Notes: generated by a model not told the origin, from the sequence alone. 7,694 nucleotides of DNA from Anaerolineales bacterium (GCA_017999235.1 JAGOBN010000174.1:1-7694), one strand, 5' to 3'. Counted from the stretch's first letter, positions 1-6,955 are shown. Numbers and translations are program-made.

Positions 1-357
1 GCCGCGGTCGGCATCGGCGAACCCAAGCACGCCCAGCGCTATTGCGGGACGCTCGCGCCCAGCGTCACCTGTCTGACGAACAAGACCCTGGAAGCTTATA
101 AAGCCTTTGGCCTGAAGCAAGGCAGCGTGGGTCAGTTGATGGGGCCGGCGGTCTTGGCGGCCGGCGCGCGGGCGGCCAGCCACGGCCATACGCAAGGCGA
201 GACCACCGGCAACGCCTTCATGCTGGGCGGCGTCTTTGTCATCGATCAGGGCGGGGTGATTCGCTTCGCCGACTACGACGAATACGCCGGCGATCATCCG
301 GTCTTCGCCCATATTCTGGCCGCCGCGCGCGACTTGAACCTGTCCCCGGCCCAGTAA
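1..357 (+). CDS. Peroxiredoxin-like (AhpC/TSA_2, PRX-like2) protein, C-terminal part
   Basis: The reading frame is open from the first base of the window and ends at TAA, giving 118 visible residues; the start lies upstream. The visible part looks like the second half of a thioredoxin fold of the AhpC/TSA antioxidant-enzyme type. A VGIGEP strand (residues 3-8) is followed by a helix, then an EAYKAFGL segment (31-38) as in the family's 'YralGl' motif, then LGGVFVIDQGGVIRFA (75-90), the paired strands seen before the last helix, and a final helix near 101-112. The first half, where the redox-active CxxC or single Cys would sit, is outside the window, so activity cannot be judged. Cysteines at 15 and 24 are visible but are not at the usual catalytic place. 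Only 6 bp separate it from the SRPBCC gene, so the two are probably co-transcribed. A cytoplasmic thiol-redox role is inferred. An internal ATG at 127 is not a credible start because the fold continues upstream. Confidence 0.75.
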   Translation, partial: AAVGIGEPKHAQRYCGTLAPSVTCLTNKTLEAYKAFGLKQGSVGQLMGPAVLAAGARAASHGHTQGETTGNAFMLGGVFVIDQGGVIRFADYDEYAGDHPVFAHILAAARDLNLSPAQ

Positions 358-363
358 CCCGGC

Positions 364-810
364 ATGCCCGTCTTTGACTATACGTTTACGGTGCGCGCGC
401 CGCTGAGCGCGGTGGCGCAGTTTCATCGCGACCCGCGCACCCTGCGCCGGCTGACGCCGCCGCCCCTGTGGGTGCAGCTGCACCACGGCGAACCGCTGGC
501 GGAAGGCTCGGTGGCGGAATTCACGCTCTGGCTGGGTTTCATCCCCCTGCGCTGGCGGGCCGTCCACTCGGACGTGGATCCCGAGCACGGCTTTACCGAT
601 ACGCAGACGCGCGGGCCGCTGCGGCACTGGCGGCACACGCACCGCTTTGCGGCCGTGGACGGGCGGGTCACGCGCCTGAGCGAGCACATCGAGTACGCGT
701 ATGCGCCGGGGCTGGCCGGCTGGCTGAGCCGGCTGTTGTTCGCGCGGCCCGGCCTGTGGGGGCTTTTCAGCTATCGCGCTTGGGCCACCCGCCGCGCCCT
801 GGAACGGTAA
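364..810 (+). CDS. SRPBCC (START/Bet v1-like) family protein
   Basis: The 148-residue product has the layout of a single SRPBCC domain. An N-terminal strand (FDYTFTVRAPL, about 4-14) leads into a helix ending in a 'dPrtlrrLtPP' segment (about 23-34). Antiparallel strands follow, with EFTLWLGFIPLRWRA near 52-66, and a long C-terminal helix rich in hydrophobic and arginine residues closes the chain. The fold forms a hydrophobic cavity that binds lipids, polyketides or other apolar ligands; many members have no known ligand, and no catalytic residues can be assigned here. There is no signal peptide or membrane segment, so the protein is probably cytoplasmic. No clear Shine-Dalgarno precedes the ATG, which lies 6 bp after the previous stop, so translational coupling is likely. 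The gene ends 4 bp before the desaturase-like gene. One inference is that it binds or presents the hydrophobic substrate of the FAD enzymes encoded next to it. Confidence 0.8.
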   Translation: MPVFDYTFTVRAPLSAVAQFHRDPRTLRRLTPPPLWVQLHHGEPLAEGSVAEFTLWLGFIPLRWRAVHSDVDPEHGFTDTQTRGPLRHWRHTHRFAAVDGRVTRLSEHIEYAYAPGLAGWLSRLLFARPGLWGLFSYRAWATRRALER

Positions 811-814
811 GCGC

Positions 815-2344
815 ATGGAGGTCGTGGTCATCGGCGCGGGCGTGGGCGGCCTCACCGCCGCCGCGCTCCTCGTCCAGGCCGGCCAGCGCGTCACGGTGCT
901 GGACGCGCACGTTTACCCCGGCGGGTGCGCGGGGACGTTTTACCACCAGCGTTACCACTTCGACGCCGGCGCCACCCTGGCCGGCGGTTTCGCGCCCGGC
1001 GGTCCGCACGCGCGCGTGGCCGAGCTGCTCGGCTTGACCTGGCCCGTCCACCCCGTCAACCCCGCCTGGGTCACCCATCTGCCGGACCGTGCCATCACGC
1101 AATGGGCGGACCCGGCGCGGTGGCGTGCCGAGCGGCAGGCGGCCTTTCCCCAGGCCGAGGCCTTTTGGCGGCAGCAAGAGCATTTGGCCGGCCTGGCCTG
1201 GGATATCGCCAGCCGGCCCTTCCCTTGGCCGCCGGAAACCCCGCGCGATTGGCTGACGCTGGCCCAGGCGCTGCGCCCCGCCACGCTGGGCGCGCTGCCC
1301 CATCTCTTCCAAACAGTGGCCGGCCTGGCCGGCGCCGCCGCCGCCCGCGACCCGCGCCTCAAAACTTTTCTAGACGCGCAGCTGCTCATCGCCGCGCAAA
1401 CGACGGCCGACGACGCCCATGCGTTGTACGGCAGCGCCGCGCTCGATCTGCCGCGCCGGGGCGTCAACCAGGTGCGCGGCGGGATCGGGGCGCTGGCGTC
1501 CACCCTGGCGGATTGGATCACCGCCCATGGCGGCCAAGTCTTGTATCGCCAGCCGGTTACGCACCTGGAAATCCGCGCCGGCCGGGTCACGGCCGCGCAC
1601 ACGGCCAAAGGCCTGCGCGTCCCCGGCGAGGCCTTTCTGGGCAACCTCACCCCCTGGGGCCTGGCCGAGATCCTGGGCGCTTCCGCGCCGGCCGGGCTGC
1701 GGCGTGAGATCGCGCGCCGGCCGGCCACTTGGGGCGCGTTTACGCTCTATCTGGGGCTGGAAGCGGCGCGTCTGCCGGCCGGCCCGGATCATCATCAAGT
1801 GGTGGTGGATCCCGCGCGCCCGTTGGGCGAAGGCAACTCGGTCTTTATCTCGCTCTCTGATCCGGCTGATCCCAGCCGCGCGCCGCTGGGCCAGCGCGCC
1901 GCCACGCTTTCCACGCACACCGCCATCGCCCCGTGGCGCACTTTACAGCAGCATGATCCGGCCGGCTACGCGGCGCGCGAGCAGGCCTATACCGAACGCT
2001 TATTGAGCGCGGCCGAGCGCGCGCTGCCCGGTTTGCGCGGGGCCGTGCGGCTGAGCCTGCCGGGGACGCCCGCCACCTTTGAGAAATTCACGCGCCGGCC
2101 GCTGGGGATGGTGGGCGGTTTTCCCCAGCGCGCACTGTTCACCGCGCGCGGCCCGGCCACCGGGGTGCCGAATCTGTGGCTGGTGGGTGATTCCGTGTTT
2201 CCGGGCCAGAGCACGGCCGGCGTCACGCTGGGCGCGCTGCGCGTGGCGGCGGCGGTGCTACAATGTTTGGCGCGCACCCGTCACTTCAATTTCCCTGGGC
2301 CGGCCCGCCGCGCCGCTTCGAGCGCGGGGCAGACTGGCCGTTGA
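815..2344 (+). CDS. FAD-dependent oxidoreductase of the phytoene desaturase/CrtD type
   Basis: The 509-residue product starts with a Rossmann FAD motif (VIGAGVGG, 5-12) and the acidic residue closing the second strand (D30). PGGCAGTF (35-42) and the FDAGAT segment (49-54) match the substrate-side start of CrtI/CrtD-family desaturases and isomerases. The C-terminal FAD-binding segment WLVGDSVFPGQSTAGV (455-470) is intact. Segments such as GGFAPGG, the W-RAERQ-FP stretch (about 103-112) and LYGSAALDL resemble the cyanobacterial C-3',4' desaturase CrtD more than CrtI itself; this is a judgement from memory. Such enzymes oxidise polyene carotenoids with FAD at the membrane surface. No other carotenoid gene is in the window, so the true substrate is open; a carotenoid, another isoprenoid or retinoid-like compound is possible. 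The start is 4 bp after the SRPBCC stop with only a weak GGAACGG upstream. The last 25 or so residues look like an unconserved tail. Confidence 0.85.
   Translation: MEVVVIGAGVGGLTAAALLVQAGQRVTVLDAHVYPGGCAGTFYHQRYHFDAGATLAGGFAPGGPHARVAELLGLTWPVHPVNPAWVTHLPDRAITQWADPARWRAERQAAFPQAEAFWRQQEHLAGLAWDIASRPFPWPPETPRDWLTLAQALRPATLGALPHLFQTVAGLAGAAAARDPRLKTFLDAQLLIAAQTTADDAHALYGSAALDLPRRGVNQVRGGIGALASTLADWITAHGGQVLYRQPVTHLEIRAGRVTAAHTAKGLRVPGEAFLGNLTPWGLAEILGASAPAGLRREIARRPATWGAFTLYLGLEAARLPAGPDHHQVVVDPARPLGEGNSVFISLSDPADPSRAPLGQRAATLSTHTAIAPWRTLQQHDPAGYAAREQAYTERLLSAAERALPGLRGAVRLSLPGTPATFEKFTRRPLGMVGGFPQRALFTARGPATGVPNLWLVGDSVFPGQSTAGVTLGALRVAAAVLQCLARTRHFNFPGPARRAASSAGQTGR
2256..2264 (+). promoter_or_regulatory. 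Candidate internal extended -10 promoter
   Basis: TGCTACAAT has the TG-N-TATAAT layout of an extended -10 element, with five of six -10 bases matching. It lies inside the tail of the desaturase gene, about 94 bp before the next start codon. I see no matching -35 box at 16-18 bp, which extended -10 promoters can tolerate. It could give the renalase-like gene and the hydrolase gene their own transcription. A chance match inside coding sequence is quite possible, though AT-rich hexamers are uncommon in this GC-rich window. Confidence 0.3.
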
Positions 2345-2357
2345 GCCGCAAGCGACT

Positions 2358-3338
2358 ATGGACGTTCTCATCGTTGGCGCCGGCCTGGCCGGGCTGTTGG
2401 CCGCGCAGTTTCTGCGCCAGCGGGGTTATTCCGTGCTGGTGGTGGAGAAAGGCCGCGGCCCGGGCGGCCGGCTGTCCACGCGCCGCCTGGGCGCGGGGCG
2501 GGCGGATCTCGGCGCCCAGTTCTTCACCGCGCGGTCCCCGGTTTTTCAGCGCCTGGTGGCGGAGTGGGAAGCGCGCGGCCTGGCCCAGGTGTGGAGCCGC
2601 GGCTGGCCGGATGGCGCCGGCATGCCTTCCACTGACGCCCATCCGCGCTATACCGTGCCGGACGGCATGGGCGCGCTCGCCCAAGCCCTGGCGCAGGATC
2701 TGCCGCTGCAGGCCAATATCAAAATCACCAGCCTGGAGCCGGTGCGCGACGGCTGGCAGGTCCAGGACACCGAGAGCCGCATCTTCGCCTGCCGCGCCGT
2801 TTTGTTGACGGCGCCGGCTCCGCAAGCGGCCGCCCTCTTGGAAACCGGCCGGACGCCGCTGCCGGCCGCGGATCTGGAGGCGCTGCGCCGCATCACCTAT
2901 GCGCCGTGTTTGGCCGGCCTCTTTCGCCTGGATCGCCCCACCGCGCTGCCGGAGCCGGGCGCGCTCCAGAACCTCACCCCGCGGATCACGTGGATCGCCG
3001 ACAATCAGCGCAAGGGCCTCTCGCCCGAGACGCCCGTGCTCACCGTGCATGCAAGCGGCGCCTTCAGCCGGGCGCATTACGCGGAGAGCGACGCTGACAT
3101 CCTGGCGGCGCTGTGGGCGGAGGTGCACCCCTGGCTCACCCCGGCCACGGCCGCGGAGAGCCTCCTCAAACGCTGGCGCTATGCCCAGGCGGTGGTCACA
3201 CACCCGGAGCGCTATTGGACGGCCGCCGGCGTGCCGCCGCTGGTCTGCGCCGGCGATGGCTTCGGCGAGCCGCGTCTGGAAGGGGCGGCGCTGTCTGGGC
3301 TGGCGGCCGCCGAGCATCTGGCCGGCCGGCTGGCTTAA
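2358..3338 (+). CDS. Renalase-like NAD(P)/FAD-dependent oxidoreductase
   Basis: The 326-residue product is a small, soluble flavoprotein. LIVGAGLAG (4-12) is the dinucleotide-binding motif and VVEKGRGPGGRLSTRR (28-43) combines the acidic end of strand two (E30) with the GGR segment typical of the renalase/amine-oxidase-like group. LGAQFFTAR (51-59) is another mark of this group, and CAGDGFGEPRLEGAALSG (297-314) is the C-terminal FAD-contacting segment. KRWRYA (271-276) is also characteristic. Family length is about 310-340, so the protein looks complete. Bacterial members oxidise dihydro-nicotinamide isomers or remain unassigned; the exact reaction here is unknown. The ATG at 2358 is chosen because the Rossmann strand begins immediately after it; the frame is open further upstream but only overlaps the desaturase gene. 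No Shine-Dalgarno is evident. The start is 13 bp after the previous stop, so it is either coupled to that gene or driven by the internal promoter candidate at 2256. Confidence 0.87.
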   Translation: MDVLIVGAGLAGLLAAQFLRQRGYSVLVVEKGRGPGGRLSTRRLGAGRADLGAQFFTARSPVFQRLVAEWEARGLAQVWSRGWPDGAGMPSTDAHPRYTVPDGMGALAQALAQDLPLQANIKITSLEPVRDGWQVQDTESRIFACRAVLLTAPAPQAAALLETGRTPLPAADLEALRRITYAPCLAGLFRLDRPTALPEPGALQNLTPRITWIADNQRKGLSPETPVLTVHASGAFSRAHYAESDADILAALWAEVHPWLTPATAAESLLKRWRYAQAVVTHPERYWTAAGVPPLVCAGDGFGEPRLEGAALSGLAAAEHLAGRLA

Positions 3339-3353
3339 GCGAGGTAACGACGA

Positions 3354-4337
3354 ATGCGTTTTTGGCGGCGGTGGCTGGCGGGCGGACTGCTGGGCCTGAT
3401 CGGGTTTAGCCTGGTTGGCCCGTATGTGATTCCCCTGCCGGCCCAGCCGGATCTGGACCCCGCCGCCGTGGCGCCGGCCGGCGGGCGCTTCCTCACCGCG
3501 GCCGGTACGCGCACATTCGTTGAAGAGGCGGGTCCGGCCGCCGGCCCGGCGGTGGTGTTGGTGCACGGCTTCGGCGGCTTAACTTATACGTGGCGCGCCA
3601 CCTTGCCGGCGCTGGAGGCGGCCGGCTATCACGTCCTGGCGCTGGATCTGCGCGGCTTTGGCCTGTCCGATAAACGCTGGGCCGATGATTTCAGCCATGC
3701 CGCGCAGGCGGATTTTGTGGCGGCCGTCATGACGGCGGCGGGGGTGGAGCGCGCGGTGCTGGTCGGCCACAGCCTGGGCGGCAGCGTCATCGCGCACTTT
3801 GCCCTGCGCCATCCGGAGCGGGTGCAAGCGCTGGTGTTTGTGGATGGCGCGGTGCGGGCGCCGGCGGCGGGGAGCGGTTCAGTGCCCGGCCAGCCGGCTT
3901 GGTGGAGGCGCGTGGCCGATTTCCCGCCGTTTCAGCGCTGGGGCCAATTGGCGCTGCGCACCTTCGTCACCCGCGCGCGCATGACCGAGGTCCAGCGCAG
4001 CGCGTATTACCGCCAGGATATAGTGACGGAAGACGTGATCGAGGGCTACCTCAAGGTCCAGAAACTTAAAGACTGGGACCTGGCCCTGCTGGGTGTCATG
4101 CGGGACGGCGGCCAAAACACCCTGCCGCAGCCGTTGGCGGCGCTCACGGTGCCGGCGCTGGTGGTGTGGGGCGAGCACGATGCGTGGATCCCGCTGGCCA
4201 GTGGTCAAGCCTTGCACGCGGCGCTGCCAAACTCCGCGTGGGTGGTGATCCCCAACAGCGGCCACTTGCCGATGGAGGAAGCGCCGGCGGCTTTTAACGC
4301 GGCCCTGTTGGCGTATCTGGCCGAGGCCGGGCAATGA
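3354..4337 (+). CDS. Alpha/beta hydrolase, N-terminally membrane-anchored, triad intact
   Basis: The 327-residue product begins with a positively charged stretch (MRFWRRW) and one hydrophobic segment (about 8-27), which reads as a signal anchor or uncleaved signal peptide. The hydrolase domain starts near residue 46. LVHGFGG (69-75) supplies the oxyanion-hole HG motif, DLRGFGLSDK (98-107) is the classic strand-4 motif, GHSLGG (138-143) carries the nucleophile Ser140, WGEHD (272-276) gives the acid Asp276, and SGHLPMEE (302-309) gives the catalytic His304. A cap region lies between roughly 165 and 250. All triad members are present, so an active hydrolase acting at the outer membrane face is likely; ester, lactone or epoxide substrates cannot be distinguished. 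GAGGT at 3341-3345, 8 bp upstream, supports the start, one of the better ribosome sites in this operon. It lies 15 bp after the renalase-like gene and is the last gene before the convergent DinB-like gene. Confidence 0.87.
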   Translation: MRFWRRWLAGGLLGLIGFSLVGPYVIPLPAQPDLDPAAVAPAGGRFLTAAGTRTFVEEAGPAAGPAVVLVHGFGGLTYTWRATLPALEAAGYHVLALDLRGFGLSDKRWADDFSHAAQADFVAAVMTAAGVERAVLVGHSLGGSVIAHFALRHPERVQALVFVDGAVRAPAAGSGSVPGQPAWWRRVADFPPFQRWGQLALRTFVTRARMTEVQRSAYYRQDIVTEDVIEGYLKVQKLKDWDLALLGVMRDGGQNTLPQPLAALTVPALVVWGEHDAWIPLASGQALHAALPNSAWVVIPNSGHLPMEEAPAAFNAALLAYLAEAGQ

Positions 4338-4355
4338 ACCGCGGCGCGGCCGCGT

Positions 4356-4973
4356 TCAGCCGGCCATTCCGCCGCGCGGAACGGCCGTGGCGGCCCGGCC
4401 GCGCGCGGCTTTGGCCTGGCGCATGATCTCGCGGATCTGGCCGAGGTGCCGGTCTTCGTGGGATACGCCCGCCACGAAGCGCGCCACGGCGTTGTAACGC
4501 GGGCCGTTTTGCCCGCGTTGGTAGGTGTTGTCCAGGTGCGGCGCGGCCGGCCAGATCCCCAGGGTGGCCAGCCGCATGCGCCGGCTTTCTTCCAGGCGGG
4601 CGCGGCAGTGGGAGAGGGTGGTCACGGTCTCCCACGCGGTCTCGAAACGTGAGCGGTGCTGGTCTGGCACGGCCACGCCGCGCGCCAGCTCGGCGGCTAG
4701 GCAGGCGTCTTCTTCCGCCGACGCCGTGATATGGACGATGACGTGGCCGAGGGTCCAGGCCAGGTCCACGGCCTCGGCCGTGTCGGCGGCGGCGTCGTGC
4801 GCGTCCGGGTCGAGCGGCACAAACGTCACATCGGCGTCCTCGCCCTCGGCGATCAAGCCGAGCACGGTATCTATCATCGTATTGGTCAGCGCGGCCAGGT
4901 CGGCCGGCGTGAGGGGGTGGGCCAGCTCGGCCAGGGTCATCTCTTTGCGGCGGACGGGCGAAAAATCCAACAT
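4356..4973 (-). CDS. DinB-like (DinB/YfiT superfamily) protein
   Basis: The 205-residue product has the helical-bundle layout of DinB/YfiT-type proteins. Two His pairs fit the metal site: H77 and H81 in GHVIVH, and H172 and H176 in SHEDRHLGQI, a near-canonical late DinB motif. Many members bind a divalent metal; some act as thiol-dependent transferases and most have no assigned reaction. No signal peptide is seen. The start at 4973 is chosen because a GGAG lies 11 bases upstream and the conserved part begins soon after; a second ATG at residue 12 is the main alternative. The frame stays open upstream to 5450, but that part lies antisense to the second hydrolase gene and is not credible as coding. 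The last 20 residues are rich in Ala, Arg and Gly and look like an unconserved tail. The gene stands alone on its strand and converges on the left operon across 18 bp. Confidence 0.8.
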   Translation of the reverse strand: MLDFSPVRRKEMTLAELAHPLTPADLAALTNTMIDTVLGLIAEGEDADVTFVPLDPDAHDAAADTAEAVDLAWTLGHVIVHITASAEEDACLAAELARGVAVPDQHRSRFETAWETVTTLSHCRARLEESRRMRLATLGIWPAAPHLDNTYQRGQNGPRYNAVARFVAGVSHEDRHLGQIREIMRQAKAARGRAATAVPRGGMAG

Positions 4974-5039
4974 ACGGCGGTGTGCTCCAGGGGTGGGCGG
5001 ATCGCGAAATCCTATCACGGTGTGGGCGAGGGTGACATG
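4974..5039. promoter_or_regulatory. Divergent promoter spacer between the DinB-like and second hydrolase genes
   Basis: This 66 bp spacer must hold the start signals for both genes. For the - strand gene, reading the - strand gives TGATAGGAT (bases 5009-5017), an extended -10 with four of six hexamer matches. Transcription would begin near 5002, leaving a leader of about 29 bases that contains the GGAG site. For the + strand gene I see only a weak TATCAC at 5013-5018 and a GAGGG ribosome site at 5028-5032. The two -10 candidates overlap, so if both are real the promoters would compete. Confidence 0.35.
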
Positions 5040-5804
5040 ATGGTGTTTGGGCGAAATTTCCAAAAGATCCTGGGGCGCGGGCTGCTGGCCGCGGCCGGGC
5101 TGGGGGTGTTGGCGCTGCTGGGCGGCGCGGCCTTTTTGGCGGTGCCGGCCCCTTTGCTGCCGGAGGCGGACGCCGCGCTGCGCTCCACGGCGCAAGTGAC
5201 CTATTCGGACGCCGCGGGCTGGCTGACCTTCACGCCGGCCGGCACTGTCCCCACGACCGGCCTGATCTTCTATCCGGGCGGGCGGGTGCCGGCGGCGGGG
5301 TATGCGCCGGCGGCGTCGGCCCTGGCCGGCCAGGGGTTCTTGGTGGTGATTGTGCCGATGCCCTTCAACCTGGCGGCCCTCAATGTGGAGGGCGCGGCGG
5401 CGGTGCAGGCCGCGCATCCGGAGATCCAGCACTGGGCCATCGGCGGGCATTCGTTAGGCGGGTCCATGGCGGCGCAGTACCTGGCGAACCATCCCGGCGC
5501 CGCGCGGGGGCTGGTGCTGTGGGCCAGCTATTCGGCCAGCGATCTATCCGGGCAGGCCGGGCTGCGGGTGGTATCGGTCTATGGGTCGCTGGAAACGGAG
5601 AAGCCGAGTTTTATAGCGGCGGAGGCGCGGGCCCGGGTGCCGGCCGGCGCCGTGTATGTGGAGATCAGCGGCGGCAACCACGAGCAGTTTGGGTCTTATA
5701 CCGGGCAGCCCAACGACCCGCCGGCCGCGCTCCCGCGCGCGGAGCAGCAGGCGCAGGCGGTGGCCGCCACGGTGCAGTTGCTCCAGGCGCTCGCCGCGCC
5801 TTAA
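5040..5804 (+). CDS. Alpha/beta hydrolase (dienelactone-hydrolase-like fold), N-terminally anchored
   Basis: The 254-residue product has a hydrophobic segment near 14-37 that reads as a signal anchor, so the enzyme domain is probably outside the membrane. LIFYPGGRV (75-83) is the strand and loop where the oxyanion hole forms, and IGGHSLGG (134-141) holds the nucleophile Ser138. ISGGNHEQFG (209-218) holds the catalytic His214 and is highly typical of one family of small bacterial hydrolases, as is the EQQ-containing last helix. Where relatives usually carry the acid Asp in a 'G-T-x-D-G' stretch, this protein has GSLETEK (182-188), so Glu185 may serve as the acid. Two ATG codons are adjacent at 5037 and 5040. 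The second lies 7 bp from GAGGG and is preferred; the first has only 4 bp. The protein is not a close copy of the hydrolase at 3354. Its stop overlaps the CinA stop on the other strand. Confidence 0.82.
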   Translation: MVFGRNFQKILGRGLLAAAGLGVLALLGGAAFLAVPAPLLPEADAALRSTAQVTYSDAAGWLTFTPAGTVPTTGLIFYPGGRVPAAGYAPAASALAGQGFLVVIVPMPFNLAALNVEGAAAVQAAHPEIQHWAIGGHSLGGSMAAQYLANHPGAARGLVLWASYSASDLSGQAGLRVVSVYGSLETEKPSFIAAEARARVPAGAVYVEISGGNHEQFGSYTGQPNDPPAALPRAEQQAQAVAATVQLLQALAAP

Positions 5805-6955
5805 GCCCGGCCCAGCAAACGCAGGCGCAGCAGGTTGAGCACGGCGGTGCCCGCCCACTGGCCCAGGTAGGCGGGCGGGCCGCCGTTGCCCTGGGTGCGG
5901 GTCTCCACCCCCCGCGCGTCAGCCAGCGCCAGCTCCAGGGTCTGCTCGCCGGCGGCGCGGGTGACGCGGATTGCCAGACCGATATCGGCGCCGCGCTCCA
6001 ACCGGGCGTGGGCGGCGGCTTCGGCCGCGGGGCGGCCCGCCGGCCAGGGGAGCGGGCCGCGGTAGACCTGGGCGGCGGTGGCCAGCACGGCCAGCCGGGC
6101 GTTGAGACGGCCGTCGGTGCCGGCCTCGGTGACGGCCAGGGTCAGGCCGCGCTCGGCCAGCTGCCCGGTGACCACCTCTTCCAGCGCCGCGCCGCCCTCG
6201 GCGAAGATGAATTCGCCCAGTTGGGCGCGCACCGCGGCCTCCACCGGCGCAATCAGCGCGTCGGCCTCGGCTTCGCTGCCGGCCTTGGCCGTGATGCGCA
6301 CGTCCACCTGGCCGGCGTGGGCGGCCAGCCCCACCGTCGGGTTGGTCAGTTTCTCCAGCTCCCCGATCTTTTCATCCAGCATGCTCTCGCCCAGGCCGAC
6401 CGTCCGCAGGACCTTGGCTTTCAGAATGCCGGTCAGGTTGAAGCGCCGGCGCAGATACGGCAGGACGGCCTCGGCCAGCAAATGTTCCATCTCCCGCGGC
6501 ACGCCCGGCAGGGCAATCACCGCGCCGCCGGGATGTTCCACGATAAAGGCCGGCGCCGTGCCGACCGGGTTTTCCACGGGCAGCGCGCCGGCCGGAATGT
6601 GCGCCTGGGAGCGGTTGTTCTCGGTGGGGGTGCGCCCGAACTTGCGGAAGCGGGCCACGATCTGGTCCCACAGTTCCGGCCGGTACTCCAGCGTCCGTTC
6701 GAAGGCCTGGGCCACCGCCGCGCGCGTGGGGTCGTCCACGGTCGGGCCGAGGCCGCCGGTGGTGATGACCACCGGGGCGCGGCCGGCGGCTTCGTGCACC
6801 AGGGCCGCGATCCGGTCGACGTGATCGCCGATGGCGGCGATGCGTTCCACCTCCAGGCCCACGCTCCGCAGGCCGCGGGCGATATGCGCGGAATTGGTGT
6901 CGACAATTTCGCCCAGGACCAGTTCGCTGCCGATGGCAATGAGTTCAGCGTGCAT
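5801..6955 (-). CDS. cinA: CinA-family protein with degenerate C-terminal amidase domain
   Basis: The first two thirds of this 384-residue protein are a clear CinA N-terminal (COG1058, molybdopterin-binding-like) domain. HAELIAIGSELVLGEIVDTN covers 2-21, TTGGLGPTVDDPTR covers 65-78, the ENNRSQA segment is at 112-118 and LPGVPREM at 149-156. In characterised CinA proteins this domain hydrolyses ADP-ribose, while the C-terminal domain (PncC) deamidates NMN. Here the C-terminal domain starts near 256 but is short and altered. The ES-x-TGG signature containing the nucleophilic Ser reads EAGTDG (277-282), and the GIAGPGG-like loop is replaced by IRVTRAAG (329-336). NMN amidase activity is therefore unlikely. 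No Shine-Dalgarno is visible before the ATG, which lies 43 bp after the stop of the cyclic-nucleotide-binding gene on the same strand, so co-transcription is likely. The stop overlaps that of the convergent hydrolase. Confidence 0.9.
   Translation of the reverse strand: MHAELIAIGSELVLGEIVDTNSAHIARGLRSVGLEVERIAAIGDHVDRIAALVHEAAGRAPVVITTGGLGPTVDDPTRAAVAQAFERTLEYRPELWDQIVARFRKFGRTPTENNRSQAHIPAGALPVENPVGTAPAFIVEHPGGAVIALPGVPREMEHLLAEAVLPYLRRRFNLTGILKAKVLRTVGLGESMLDEKIGELEKLTNPTVGLAAHAGQVDVRITAKAGSEAEADALIAPVEAAVRAQLGEFIFAEGGAALEEVVTGQLAERGLTLAVTEAGTDGRLNARLAVLATAAQVYRGPLPWPAGRPAAEAAAHARLERGADIGLAIRVTRAAGEQTLELALADARGVETRTQGNGGPPAYLGQWAGTAVLNLLRLRLLGRA

Noticed and set aside
2079..2357. An upstream start for the renalase-like protein
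   Set aside because: It would add 93 residues rich in Arg and Trp that overlap the conserved end of the desaturase-like gene, whereas the FAD motif begins directly after the ATG at 2358.
815..3338. A complete carotenoid biosynthesis cluster
   Set aside because: Only one desaturase-like gene is present. No phytoene synthase, prenyl synthase or cyclase is visible, and the renalase-like enzyme is not a known carotenoid enzyme.
2286..3566. A 426-codon open frame on the - strand, antisense to the renalase-like and hydrolase genes
   Set aside because: Its product is rich in Arg, Gln and Gly with no recognisable domain, as expected for the shadow of GC-rich coding sequence. The sense frames encode clear enzyme families.
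4338..4355. A terminator between the convergent hydrolase and DinB-like genes
   Set aside because: A 10 bp palindrome (CGCGGCCGCG, 4345-4354) is present, but it is short, has no loop sequence beyond itself and only two T bases follow, so it is not convincing in this GC-rich context.
4974..5450. An N-terminal extension of the DinB-like protein in the same open frame
   Set aside because: The extension is antisense to the second hydrolase gene, is rich in Arg and Gly, and precedes a normal DinB-like start that has its own GGAG site.
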